A stretch of DNA of 64,000 bases from assembly GCA_002633005.1 (NCBI GenBank), contig NMRA01000182.1, positions 131,077 to 195,076 on the forward strand. The letters run 5' to 3'. The position numbers and the translations under genes are program-made. Numbering within the stretch: the first letter of the stretch is position 1; each line of letters starts with the position of its first letter. The stretch is from Phoronis australis. Its lineage: Eukaryota; Phoronida; Phoronidae. The notes beneath the pieces are model-generated. The model saw only the letters and a list, made by a program, of their open reading frames with translations. It made no database searches and was not told the DNA's origin. Positions 26,450 through 38,975 of this stretch are shown one piece after another.

Positions 26450-28320
26450 TCGCGAAAATTATCCGATATACTCACACAATTCATAAACAGTAATTTATAC
26501 AATCAGTAATATTCGACGTTTTGTTATCACAATTTTAATTATTTTTTAGTTTTGGTTAAAGCATAATTTAATGTATTGCGTATAAAATTGAGGTCCGACT
26601 GGCCACGCAAGAGTTGAGTTCCGAAATGCCGATTACAATAACAACACTCAGCAAAGCTATGTCGACGAAACCGTTAAACCAGGAGTAGAACAACGAATAT
26701 CTTAAAATAAAAAAATATTTGAAAGTAAAATTCATTGAAATATCCAAACATTTCGGCCGTAACAAATCCTCATCAGTCGAGTTGCATCGATATTGATATG
26801 CTTGGATGTTTCAAGATTTTCGCAGACAAACGCCATAAAAATTCACTGTTTCACCTCAAGATGTTGACTTTTATCAAAAATCAGTTTTTGATTGTAATCG
26901 CTTATTACAAGCGAGGTCTGGTTGAGATGAGGTCCTCGACGCGACGCCACTGACTCAGTCTCTATTTGTTCAGTTAGCGACAGGTGTCTCGTATTTGATG
27001 ACCAACCCAGAGGGTATCGGGTACGTCGAGTCCTCATCTGTTACGTAACTATTCGTCACCATCATTAATTCCGGCCTCCACGAATGAGATATGACAACGA
27101 GATGAGACTTTTCCAGGCGGACTATCGGTTCCATTGTTGTGATGGCAATGATAACGTTCAAGTATAGATTATAATGTTTGTCAACGATTTCAAAGGGTTT
27201 AATGTGAAGTATTTGAATACAAATTGACCGAATTTTGCTTCAGGCGAAAAACAAACTGTCTATTTTGATCAGATACATAGTCTGAGATTTTTGAAGGCTG
27301 TACAACACGTTTAAATTGGATTGTCAGCTAAGTGAACTTAAAGTAGCCGCCAGTGGTAAATACGACCAGTGTTAGGCCTATTCGTCGTATCTATTGTACC
27401 CTGAACTATTGCGGACTATGAAATAAAAATTTGCGTGTGTATTTGGAGGAACGCATGAGGTGCTATATTTTAAATCTAAGCACAAATTAAAAGAGTACGA
27501 ATTCCGGATCATACGTCACACTTGAAGCGCTAGCGAATTTATGGTAAAAAAACTCAACTGGTATTCGCTATCAAAAAAATCGTTATCAACAAAAATGTCA
27601 TATAACTACTAATAAAACAGTAAATTTTGTCATTAAAATTCTTCACAGCATAGACTCGCAGATTTACGCAAGCTTAGAATCGCAATTTCTGGTAGATACT
27701 TGAGCGACACCTATTGTAATTTTTAGTAACTAGACTAGTGAGCTCCAGTGCAACATCATCACCCTATATGTAGAAGAATTCGAAGGCCATCGGCCCCTGT
27801 GTACGAAGCCATATATAGCCATTTTTAATTGCGTAATGAAGTGCGTGCTGACCGCTTACAATTTCGTACACTCTACTAAATTCACCCAAAATAATTCACC
27901 AACTTCCTTCCCAGCTGTTTAGTCGCATAGACTTGAACAGTGAAGTCACCCTGAACAAAGTACCTTCAAATCATGCTTTAAAAGTCATCTCATTATGTTA
28001 AAAATACTAAATTCTCTCAACCTAACCGAGATTTCACGTTTGGTTCTGTATAGTTCCTGCTAAAAATGCCAAAGACCAGCCTTCCTTCTCTAATATTCTA
28101 AAAATTGTTGGAGCTACTCAACTGTCTCTCAATGTCACATCAGCTGAAGATACTTCAGGACATTCTGTTAATTTCAAACAAACATGCATACCTCTTGAAC
28201 AATTTAAAATCATAACTGATTTTAATTGAAATTGTGGAGTAGTTAATTACAGTTACCTCTGTTTTGTGGAAGGGCTGTGAATGACATAAAACAGCAAAAT
28301 GAAAGTATTGAAATAAAAGG
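26450..28320. other. Non-coding stretch, nothing recognised
   Basis: No exon, RNA gene or repeat family was recognised between the MITE and the presumed 3' end of the coiled-coil gene. Confidence 0.55.
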
Positions 28321-28337
28321 ACCTGGGAGAATAAATT

Positions 28338-30290
28338 TTTATTGGGTACAGTCTGTTACATTTTTCATACATAAGTAGAAAAGGCAATATGTTTACTATT
28401 AAGGACCTCTGGGGCACTGTCAACAGACATTTCTAATTTATAAGATTCTACAATTCCTTGAGAGACAATGCCTTATTCAAGACTAACGTAAGCTACACAA
28501 GATTAACAAACCTTTAAAATAAATAAACTGACCTCAGGGGTTAAATACTGGGTCTAACAATGCTGTTTGTTGAATACAGCCATTCAAACTGAAACATGGT
28601 GGGAGATTACTTCACTCAAGTTAGAACAGGAGACTTTACAATCCTAGCCTTGTCTCAATTATGAAATGCACCCAACGGAGTGGTCCCCGACCAACAAACT
28701 ACAACCATATCCCAATGACTCCAGGGACAATTAGGCACTCTGGTACAGGGTTCTAAATTAGACCCTGGCATATTTTTTGGCTCAGGGCACACTCAGTGTC
28801 CATGGAAGTACCTCCCAAATGAACAAGCAACTCCAGTTACTTGCCAATACAAATACAACCGTCCATATTAGGTTTTAATAAAATGTTCACAGAATAAAGT
28901 ATTCAGTTTGCTAAAGTGGCCAAACAGACAGCAGTTTCTTCACTAGTGTTGTTCAGCAGTCTACACGAAGGATCTCGTTGTTAGCAAATTCGGTTATTAC
29001 CTCCGATTACTTTGGTGACAACCTCCTGCATTCACAGTACAGAACAACTGGATATTTATCCATCATCTTTAAAGAATAATAACCATCTCATCAACTACTA
29101 GTTGACACTGTAAAGGATTTTGAGCAACAAAACAGATACACACCATAATTGCACTAAAACTCGCACAAGTCAAATCCAACCAGGCTTAGAGATGTCAGCC
29201 GAATAAGGCAAAATCCCGACTTATATGAATGGCTAAGTTTAGGCACTACAACTAAGTATCGTGGAATTTGGTCCCAATTAAGCAAAAACGTGATTTACGC
29301 GTGTCTAACTTATGCGAGTTTTCAGTACACATATGCTCTGATAGTCACGTGAGCATTCATTTCCCACAGAAGCTTCCATGTTCTCTATTCTTAACGTATC
29401 CAGACAGTAAAAACAGGACCCCGTCTTCAATAAGACCGCTTGTCTCCCCTTTCATAATGGTACAGTGAGTATTACAAATAGCGGAGGGGCCTCCCATAGG
29501 AGGGGTGGTAGGAGCATGCCGCCAGCTCGGGGTTTAGCATTGTCTTGGCTGTCTATTTTTCCAGTCGCCAAGGTACTGCATTGACTGAATTTTGAACATG
29601 CGGTAGTACTCCTCCTAACCATCATGTGGAAGAAACACCCTCAGGGTATTATTACATATAAGTCACACATCAAAGCTATCAAGATGTATAACCTCCTAAT
29701 ACGACTCCTCTGAGACAAATCAGTGTTGAGCCACTACACGATTAATAATCAGATATGCTTAATACTGTATTCAAGTCAATCTGTTGTTCTGGACTTGGGA
29801 TAGGACCTCAGGCACATAATACTAGCCATATGCTACATTGTATCAAAAACTGACATTAAAACACCATAAACAAAACAGGTCTAAAAACTACATTCAGTTA
29901 GCCTTCAGAACAATTGACAAAACTCAGAAAATAAGCAAACATCAAAACAGCATTTCAACTCATTCTCTGCTGATTTACGGATTTATCTGTTGCAACATTT
30001 TGTCAATTCGTTTTGACAACTACAGTAACTGGTAACCCACCAAATTTCTTAATTTTGGACAAATAAGAATTGCTGAAGCTGTCGCTTTTCCATCTTCAAA
30101 GGATTGCTATAGTACTGCAAGAGCTCTACATTTTACCAAATGTTCCCTGATAACAACTGTACAGTATAAATAAATTATACTTATTATGAAGCAAAACATG
30201 TTCAATGTTGTGAAATTTGATGAAATATTAAGTAGCCTTGCACATTTCTGCCATACTGTCTCTCTTCCATTAAAGAATCTCTACAGTACG
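28338..30290 (-). other. Probable 3' UTR of the coiled-coil gene
   Basis: The sequence has no coding features. On the minus strand an AATAAA lies at 28343-28338, a plausible poly(A) signal that would imply a 3' UTR of about 2 kb. Other cleavage sites are possible. Confidence 0.4.
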
Positions 30291-30810
30291 TTATTCTTCA
30301 TGGGACACATCAGATGAGGAGACAGATGCAGTCTCTGACTCATTGGAAGACACACAGGTGGAGCTAGTGTGCAGTTCATCATTAACGGACAACTCCCTTT
30401 TACTATTCTCGCTGCCAGGTGTTACTAGAGATACACCACCTGACGGGTCTGTTCCACCATTCACAACAATATCATTTCCCTTATCAACAGTTCCAGAATC
30501 ACCGTTGCCAACGATACAATACTCCCACTCATCCAAACCGTCGTTCCCTTTGTGCAATTCATTTTGTTTATCACAGCTATTTTGCACAGCCTTGGCCCTT
30601 GTGGCTGTCTCTTGATCATCCAGAACCCTGCCAAGTGGGCAGCCTTCCACAGCATGGTCCAGCCACGGGTCACTTAGCCTGTTACCCTCACTATCACGGT
30701 GAGCAGTCTTAAGTCTCCCTTTAGTCTCAATCAGTGCATCATCCATGGGGTTAGTCTTCTTGGCGTTGATCGTTTCTCTGTCCTCCTGTGCAGCTTGAAT
30801 AGCCTCAACC
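30291..30810 (-). CDS. Coiled-coil gene terminal exon
   Basis: The acceptor ATTGCTCAG precedes 30810 and the stop TAA is at 30293-30291. It encodes a short helix (VEAIQAAQEDRE) and then an acidic, Ser/Asp/Asn-rich tail that ends in a run of serines and SDVSHEE. A second copy of the acceptor lies 58 nt upstream (see findings). Confidence 0.75.
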
Positions 30811-33800
30811 CTGAGCAATAAATGTAACTAGTTAGATGACATGTAACAACACATGAATGGTCTCAACCCTGAGCAATGAATGTAACTAGTTAGATCACAT
30901 GTCTTTTAAGTTGCCATTGTGCTTTGAAATTCCCCCCATTATTTTGTGTGTTTTTTTGCCAATGCAGGACCCCGAATTTTACTAGAAAGTCTTTCAGTGT
31001 GGTGGGGACATGGGCCTCGCCATTTTCCATTCTAGCTGGACAAGGTCTGAAAAATGAGCCCATTTCCCAGTCTAGTGAAGACATCGGGCTCACCATTTTT
31101 CTCAACAAAACTTGAACTCTGATTAAGCTACAAATCATCAATAGTAGCAAGTTCTAAGTGACACCAGCATCAGTTACGACATATAGCATTATTAAAAGTC
31201 AAATCAGATATAACAAAATTTAATGAAAACACACATTACTGTAGGCCAAAAGTTTGCACCAGTGTGCGACAGAAATTCACCTTTGCTGTGAATCTGGTTG
31301 CATAGTGTTAATCTGTTCTAACAGTGCGCTGAGGACGTCTTCTTTGTCAACTTTTCTCTTGGAAAGTCTAAAAAAGAAAGACAATTTATTATAGTCACAC
31401 TTGAAGATTGAGGTCACTGGCACTAGATTACCAAATGTTTCAAACAGACCGAGGTCACTGGCACTAGATTACCAATATTTCAAGCAGATAAAAGTCACTG
31501 GCACTAAACTACCAATGTTTCAAACAGATTAAGATCACTGCAACTAGATTACCAATGTTTCAAGCAGATAAAAGTCACTGGTACTAGATTACCAATGTTT
31601 CAAGCAGATAAAAGTCACTGGTACTAGATTACCAATGTTTCAAACAGATAAAAGTCACTGGTACTAGATTACCAATGTTTCAAACAGATAAAAGTCACTG
31701 GTACTAGATTACCAATGTTTCAAACAGATAAAAGTAACTGGCACTAAACTACCAATGTTTCAAACAGATTGAGGTCACTGGCACTAAACTACCAATGTTT
31801 CAAACAGATTGAGGTCACTGGCATTACATTACCAAATGTTTCAGACTTTTCTGGCAGTTTTTCGCAATTACTGTCAGAGAATAAAAAGGCATGCAGCTTT
31901 GAGATTTTTTTGTACCCAGAACAAAGATTGTGATCCATTTCAATGTAGAACATGTAAAAATCCATTTAATTTGAATTTTAACCATCTTATTCGTCAAACT
32001 TGGGTATGACAACTTTAAGACACACAATGATTAAAAAATACCCCTCTAGGCTAGAATCGCTTACTAAGTGATTCAAATTGTTAGTTTTGACAACTTGAGG
32101 AATTGATGGTGACACCTGAGAGACTGTCGATAAGAGGGAACTAAGAACATTGGTGCAAGAACATTTGGGGTAAAAGAGCATTCTCAGACAAGGAATAAAA
32201 GTAAAATAAAAGACTAAGGTGGCAGTGTGTAATTTAGGAGGCAACTATTAAAACCCTGGGTAGTGCCTAGTAAACAAAGAGAAAGAAAGTTGTTATTATT
32301 TATGGTCCTGGTCAGTTAACTGCCCGTCTGATTCTTGTGAGAATAAAAGTGTCTGCCACAGAAGTTCACAAACAAAACAACTGCCGTCGAGTCAGGTGGC
32401 TGCGTTTAATTAATGATAAGACTAGTAGAGATTAAGTAGACAGAGATCATCATGTTAGAATGTTTTTAGTGGCAGTGTGCAGGTGGCAGTGTTACAACAC
32501 CAGAGGGCACCAGCGTCAACAGTCACCAATCAAAATCTACAGATCTAGAGTTACTCGATTCAGATTAATTACTTATTGCAGCTGAAATCGCCTCCCTGAA
32601 ATGATATGCAAATTGACGCCGCATCAAGTCATACTTGCCACTAAATAAACCAGATTTTGTTTAAATTACAAAAAAATTGACTTATTAGTAATTAAATTGG
32701 ATGGCATCTATGATGGTTTTGATGAACGACTCCAGCTCTTGAACAGCAGTGATCACATGTCAATTAACTGTACTTAGTCACTATACAACACTATTCCAGT
32801 AGACATACAAGGGAGCAAGCCTCTGGGTCACATTTGAAATGCTTTTGGAGGAAAAACAGCTAAAATAATTTAACAATCCATGATATTCATTGAGCCACTT
32901 TACAATAGTGCTTGAGTAAACATACTTGGGAGCTAGTCTTTGGGTGACATCTGTGATAGTTTTTATGAATGGCTCAAGCTGTTGAACAATGGTGATCACA
33001 TGTTCATTTTCTTTACTAAGTCGCATCGTATCATTCAATTGAGCTGTAACAAGACAAATTATAATTAGTGCAAGGAAAAGATGAACATAGTACAGCAAAC
33101 TACTGATGATTAAGTCAAGATTTTGTCAAGACGTTTTAATTAATTCCTCATTTCTCATAGACTCCATATTGATAACACAACGAAAAGGTTTTAAAATTCA
33201 CCAATTACTGGAAATCTTTCAAGAGATATGAGAGATACAGAATAACACACCAGTGCCGAGATGCATGAAACATTCCCAAATAGGGACTCAGCTAAGTTCC
33301 CTACATCTTTTGCATGTTTGTCATTATTTACTCAAAGATGTAATCTTTTACAGTCATTTTATCTTGATTATGAGCTCCCCTCCTTGTCTATTTCTAATGA
33401 GTATAACTAAATACCGAGTTCTTAATTCAATGAACTTAATAAATAGCAATTTAGTCCTGAAATTAGGAACGCTGTATGAAAAGATCTCTACTTATTTTGA
33501 ACAATATTGAGAATTCAATGTAGAATTCATTCTCGACATTTATCAGAGCCGAACAATCAGTATTTTCACAAGTCCACAGATACGCTGTAGATTTAAGGAA
33601 CCATCTTTGGGAAGGTTTCATGTAACCAGGCACAGCAAGGCACCCACGCACCCACGCAAAAGTTACAATAAAACTGCACAAATAACCTAACTGTGATGCG
33701 TGCAGACACTACATTTTCTTACTAAGTAATTGTACTTAAAATGACTAATTTCAGATAGACCACATAAGAATCAAGCTGATATTTGGCATTATGCCAGTTT

Positions 33801-36071
33801 TTACAGGTAACAGTAGATTGAGCATAGTTCTAGTTGTCTGCTGTAGAATGGCTATCTACCACTTTGGTTATTCATAAGAAGAGGAGAACAGGATTTTTGT
33901 GTAAACAAAACACACTGTTTTCCGTAAGAATTCACTACTGTATGCAGAAAAACTTGTCAGGTTATTCATATCATTTCGAATAGGCACTTCTTTCATTCTT
34001 CACTATTTACCCACAATGCTCTACTGTTGTAAAGCACTTGCCCCATATTTGTACACTATTGGCACACTAATAATTATTTTCCATTAATGTTAGTTTGCCA
34101 TCAGTCATTAAGATGTCAATAATTTTTACAGATTGTACTGACAGTGAGTGGAAATGGAGACATAAAAAATTTTTGAAACTCTGAGTGAGGATAATAAACT
34201 ACTCTTCACTTGTCCAACTCAGCTCAGATGCAAAGCCTGCTTTGATGTCATGGTAACTGATTTAATTTGTATTAATGAATTATAACAGATCAGAAAATAA
34301 ATAAAGCACAATGTGTATTTAATGTCTATTAACTTTTGAATCACCTCTGAGTTTCCTCACTCAAAACTATCTTCAATACTAGTACACATTCACTGTCCAA
34401 AATTTAGGATATTTTTTCATATCTTAAATGGAAACTAGTGTTACAGAGAGGGGGGACAAAGAGAGAGAGATAGTACTCACTGAACTGAAATTTCATGCTG
34501 ATATTATGACAGGAGGAAAATTTGCTTCATAAAAACTTTCATAAACCAGCAAACTTGCACAAAGTAAAACCTAACACTACTTAAACAGAAATCTGCTAGG
34601 AATGCATTGATTTTAAACACATGATCTTTAATTCACGATATTGGCATACCTTGATAAATCTCTTGCTCATCTGAAATCATCTGACATGTTTCTTCCCAAT
34701 GCTGCAAACAAAAAAGTTAAAACACAAACCTCAACAAATATTCGTTATCATCAGTGATCATGACAGTACAAAACAAACAAGCAATCATCTAAACACATGT
34801 AAAAACAATGCCTTAGAATTTCATAAATTACACATCAATAAGCTGGGGCGAGAACATCCTCTTGTAACAAAAAGGATTAGCATGACCTGATTCATTCATA
34901 CAGGTGTAGACTGTCTAGGTAAGTGCTGTATTGTTTGGAAGAATAATCTAATAGTTGACAGGCAGTTACCGCGAATCAGATTAACATGAAAATAGGTTGT
35001 ACCTTGTCCAACAGAGGTCTCTTTGTCTCTAGAGTATCCAGGTGACAGGAGAGTTCAGTACCAAATCGCTGGCACTCCTTGACTATTGACTCAAGATTAT
35101 CTTTCTTGACCAAACATCGCCGGAGAGTCAAGTCTCTCTGCAGCTCTTGAACACGGGTTTTCAGTTTTTCAAATTTTTGCATAATCTCCTGTTCAGGGAA
35201 GTCAACACATGATAAAATTTCACCAGTTCTAGTACAGCAAACAAGTCCAGATTAAAGTAATTGTGTACACATTAATGCAACTTGATTTTGTAGTGTGAAT
35301 ACTGAAAACTTTAGGTCATAGCATGCAGTTTAGATATTCAGAAATTACACGTTACAAACTTTCACATCTGGTTTTCATTTCCCGTGACTTTCCATTATAT
35401 AATTTTGATTTTCCCCACAATTCTTTTTCCTAAAAAACTAACGATTTCTTCAAATGATTGCTCCCAATTAAAAATGAAGTGATGAACTAGCGACATGAGT
35501 TTATCTATATTTCAAAAGTTCAGAGCTTCCCATGAACTTCTTTCCCTTTTTCCATGTTCTACGAGTTTCCCATGCATGAAAAATATTTTTGTCATTCTCC
35601 AGGCCTCCAAGATTTCAGATTTTCAGTGATTGGTTACACCATGTAGTCATCCAAAGCCTGAACAGGCTTCAGGAACAACGTTTTAATGTACGGTAAACTT
35701 TCATCATATTAGAACAAAAATCATGGGCAAAACTGTATTTTATTCAGTTTTTAGACACGCACTGCATTGACAGAAATGTTCAAAATGTCATCCAGTATTT
35801 GTAGATGACAGCCGTATTATATAAAATTTTCAAATGATCTTCTTGTTTACTCTAGTTGAAAATTTGGTAACATAAAATTTTACTGTTTCGCTGTATTGTG
35901 TTCTAAGTTAAATAGCTGAAATCACACACCTTATATTTGCTGTCCACCTCCTTGCAGTGTTCAGCAAATGCACCTCGTGCCTCCACAAACATTACTTTAC
36001 TTGTGCCATTCCTCCGGAAGCCATTAGTGTAACCATAACTACCAAGAGATGGCACTGGTGAGCCTTCCAAC
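30291..36071 (-). CDS. Unidentified coiled-coil protein, last six exons
   Basis: Six exons (36071-35930, 35188-35003, 34701-34650, 33043-32926, 31367-31281, 30810-30291) join with consistent phases into 367 residues ending in TAA. The first exon starts in phase 2, so 5' exons are missing. I do not recognise the family. The first part is a serine/glycine-rich linker. The middle is rich in charged heptads (for example EIMQKFEKLKTRVQELQRDL and NTMRLSKENEH-like segments), so it is a likely coiled coil. The C-terminal 170 residues are acidic, serine-rich and probably disordered, with a DEWEYCIV patch that resembles a short linear motif. The lack of signal peptide or membrane segments suggests a cytoplasmic adaptor, but the N-terminus is unseen. 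Upstream exons may lie at 36.1-42 kb or beyond; none could be assigned. Confidence 0.78.
30801..30905 (-). repeat. 58-bp tandem duplication of a 3' splice-site region
   Basis: CTCAACCCTGAGCAAT, then ATGTAACTAGTTAGAT and CACATG-like sequence, occurs twice in a row, at offset 58 bp. Each copy contains the same acceptor context on the minus strand (GCTCAG|GGTTGAG). Confidence 0.85.
31281..31367 (-). CDS. Coiled-coil gene exon (87 nt)
   Basis: The acceptor TCTTTTTTAG precedes 31367 and the donor is CAAAG|GTGAAT. It encodes LSKRKVDKEDVLSALLEQIN followed by TMQPDSQQ. The first base completes the lysine codon begun in the previous exon. Confidence 0.72.
31406..31846. repeat. Minisatellite, 40-bp unit, about 11 copies
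   Basis: The unit contains GTCACTGG, ACTAGATTACCAATGTTTCA and AACAGATAAAA. Eleven ACCAA-TGTTTCAA landmarks occur at about 40-bp spacing from 31430 to 31831. It lies in an intron of the coiled-coil gene. The central copies are nearly identical and the outer ones diverged. Confidence 0.92.
32690..32910 (-). pseudogene. Degenerate tandem copies of the 32926-33043 exon
   Basis: On the minus strand, a second NVTQRLAP-type segment near 32830 and a second HVITAVQELESFIKTI-type segment near 32760 repeat the parent exon with roughly 120-bp periodicity. An in-frame TAG and an incomplete third copy indicate they are not normal coding exons. Confidence 0.65.
32926..33043 (-). CDS. Coiled-coil gene exon (parent copy of a local triplication)
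   Basis: The acceptor TTGTTACAG precedes 33043 and the donor is CCCAA|GTATGT. It encodes AQLNDTMRLSKENEH followed by VITIVQQLEPFIKTI and DVTQRLAPK, the last codon being completed by the next exon. Two degenerate copies of part of this exon follow downstream. Confidence 0.72.
34650..34701 (-). CDS. Coiled-coil gene micro-exon (52 nt)
   Basis: The acceptor TGTTTGCAG precedes 34701 and the donor is CAAG|GTATGC. It encodes HWEETCQMISDEQEIYQ. The phases fit both neighbours. It is too short for ordinary ORF detection and was found by joining the flanking frames. Confidence 0.72.
35003..35188 (-). CDS. Coiled-coil gene exon
   Basis: The acceptor CTGAACAG precedes 35188 and the donor is CAAG|GTACAA at 35003/35002. 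It is 62 codons long, phase 0 to 0, and dense in charged heptads. Confidence 0.75.
35930..36071 (-). CDS. Coiled-coil gene, first visible exon
   Basis: The acceptor TGTTTACAG precedes 36071 and the donor is AAG|GTGTGT at 35930/35929. It encodes a serine/glycine-rich segment followed by the start of a helix (FVEARGAFAEHCKEVDSKYK). Phase runs from 2 to 0. Confidence 0.7.
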
Positions 36072-38328
36072 CTGTAAACAAACATTCGATATGTTAAGTT
36101 TGTTAGCCCTCAAATGACTATATCACTTGATCAGACAAAAGAATATTTCAGTTGTAAATACAACAGAACTACTTGTCACAATGATAATGATAAGGTCTGA
36201 CAACAGGAGTTGGAAAATTAAAATGTTACGCAAGCTGAGTACTCATCTCAGAGAAGAAGATCAGGCAAGAGGAAACAGTATTTTAAGGGCAGCCTAACAT
36301 GCAAAAGAGCCATCTCCCACAGACTAGTGTCCTCTTCTTAGCACATACTGTTTCAGCAGGTCAAAAATGGGCAACTGTTTCATTAAGAAGAATTCATGAA
36401 TAGAATTGCTTTAGTAACCAAACAATCACAATTTTTGATAGCGCGTGCCCTGTATTTCCAATCACTTTATTCACTGTCTCTGGCTCTGGCCCCAGTAGCT
36501 GCCCTCAGCCAACAGGTGTTGTCTGACTGACAGCAGGTATAACGCATAATTACATGCTTACAACTTACAAGCATTCCAATGTGCCCCAATGTAGTCCCCT
36601 TTACTTCCCATAAAATCCTCATCAAATTCTCGACAACAAATAAACAGTTCTCTTCAACATCACAATTTAGTACATTGTACATATTCTTGCAGTGACTTAA
36701 GATGGTGCAAAAACGCCGAGATAGAATTATTTGATTTGTGAATATGCAAGTGCAGATTAAATCAAAGTTTGTTGCGAAGTTCAGTCATTGATAAGAAATC
36801 CTAGGCTTCAAGAATAAAAGAAATGTTAGGAAGGCTTTAATCCAAAAATAACACCTAAGAGTTCTATCAAGATCACAGACACAGTATAAGCATAGAAAAC
36901 AAGTGTTGTCTTGATCTTGCCTCATTTCATGACTAGCGTGATCTAACTTCAGCTCAGCTTTGACTAGGAAATACCACTTCAGCAACATGGCTCAAAAGGC
37001 AGGTTTTCAGTGGCAGGAATGCTTGAATTGTTAATTGAATTTGAATGAAAGTGCATGCAAAGTGCATACAAACTATAAACAGCACAAGTGTTAAGTTTGT
37101 TAAGGACTAGCAAAAATCTTAAAATGTGGCTTTAAAAGCAATGGAATGTCATATTTAAGAAATGACAATTCAGACTCATATGAAACTTTCAGATACTTCA
37201 AAAAAGCACCACAAAATGACCACACGAAAAAAATGGCGATTTCTTCAAAAAGTTTCATATGGTTGGCCTACTTTGATTCTTAGTTCTTGGACTAGCAGTT
37301 TAATATTTCATTGTTGTAAGATGACTGAAAACAAATAAAATACAAAAATAGAACCAGCACTGAGCTATTTGTGGAAAGAAATGTCTGTGGGACCATGTAT
37401 TGCTGCCCAGAAGCGATCGAGCACGTAAACATTATAAAAAGTATATAATACAATGGTTTTGGTTTCAAGTCTATCCAAATATGGGGGCCTAGATATTACT
37501 TGTGGCTTCAGTCACAATGTGAACAGCCAGTGCCAAGCCTGCAGGTAGGTGGTATGAAACTGAAACTTTAAAAAATAATTGTCAAGAAACAGGAAGACGG
37601 TATGTTTCGATAGCAGGGATCACTGTGGTTGTTTTTTTGTTTGATATGAATCACCGGGCATATAAAGGGCAGTTTCATAAGCCATTTACTTAAAGCTGCA
37701 GGACTTCATATGACGCTGATTTGCAGTTTACGAAGCAGTGAAGACAATACCATTACATGCCGAGGTAAGTACTAAACACAGATTTACAATTTCATTTTTA
37801 AAAGTATAATACAACAGTATGACACAGGTGTTTAAGTTGATAAACCAAGTAAGAAACCATGGGTTGTTGTTTTCAATTTCGGGTTTAGAGAAAGTTAAAA
37901 TATTTATTATTGTATCCTTTAAGATCAAATGCCCATCTTGGAATTTCAGAAAATTTTAAATTTAAGAAATCCTGTTTTCATTTGATTTACCGCCCAACCC
38001 ATAAAATTTCAAGTCCCCTGATTTATACACCTTTGAGTTATCCATGCAGGATAACGGTTCTATTTTTATTCTCTCTTAGCCGTTAATTCTTGATCTTGAT
38101 TTACATCAAAAAATGATTCTACAGTACATTGTTATTTCTAATCTTTTTTGAAAACCTTCACTAAAAAGCAGTAATGCTAGAATGTCAATTACTCAATTAG
38201 AAACTGGCTCAGCCATAAATTACCTGTTATCCAAGCTTTGTTATTATAAACAAATTAAGTTACTTGAAAACTTTTCAGCTACTAGCAAATCAGATTCTAA
38301 GCAACCACCCAAGTGTGCATCACAATAT
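36072..38328. other. Non-coding stretch upstream of first visible coiled-coil exon
   Basis: This is probably intronic. One short minus-strand frame near 36.5-36.7 kb has a donor-like GTAAGT, but its phase does not fit the exon at 36071. No feature could be supported. Confidence 0.45.
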
Positions 38329-38975
38329 ACAAGAGCAATGTGGAGCATTGAAATACACCCAAGAATGCACTGCAAAGAGTGTGCTTCTAGGGACGTTTAT
38401 TTGTGTCCTGAAAATGGCCATTACAAGGCGCAAAATATGTCAAATCATTCCCAAAACGGCAACATGCCATCATTTCTTTAGTAGAAAGCTATTTACCAAA
38501 TTTCGTATCAATCTGTCAAGGAACTTCAGAGAAACAGAGGAAAACGGGAAAAAAATGAAATTGCCACTAGGTGGCACAGCGTTCATCAGATCCTTCTAAA
38601 AGTCATCGTCTGTTGTCAACTTGATAAAAAATACACTTGCTAAATTTAACAAAGATCCTGCAAGAAGATACAGCTAAGGAAACAAAAAACAAAACTGCCA
38701 CTAGATGGCGCCACAGTTATCGAAAAACCAATCGGAAACAGTAAAATGGCCACTAGATGACATGAAATAAGTCAAATCCATCCAAAAACAGGAAGATGTC
38801 ATTTGTTTAATAGAAAGCTATAGTTTCATAGTTATCCATCAAGGAACTTCAGAAAAACAAACTGAAGAAAACGGAAAAAATGAGATTGCCACTAGGGGAC
38901 ACAGCGATCGTCCGTTATGCTTGAAAGTTGTTGTCCATTATCAACTTCATATAACTGCTTTTGTTAAATTTAATA
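38329..38975 (+). repeat. Interspersed array repeat, first block (left-end type)
   Basis: It begins with the recurring left-end sequence ACAAGAGCAA-G-GGAG-ATTGAAAT and continues into ~140-bp monomers built around CCACTAG-TGGC. CTCF-like cores lie at 38564 and 38698, with degenerate ones near 38750 and 38889. Confidence 0.8.

Noticed and set aside
36467-36682. Candidate minus-strand exon upstream of the coiled-coil gene
   Set aside because: Its GTAAGT donor would end in phase 0, but the exon at 36071 needs phase 2, and the translation shows no coiled-coil or family features.
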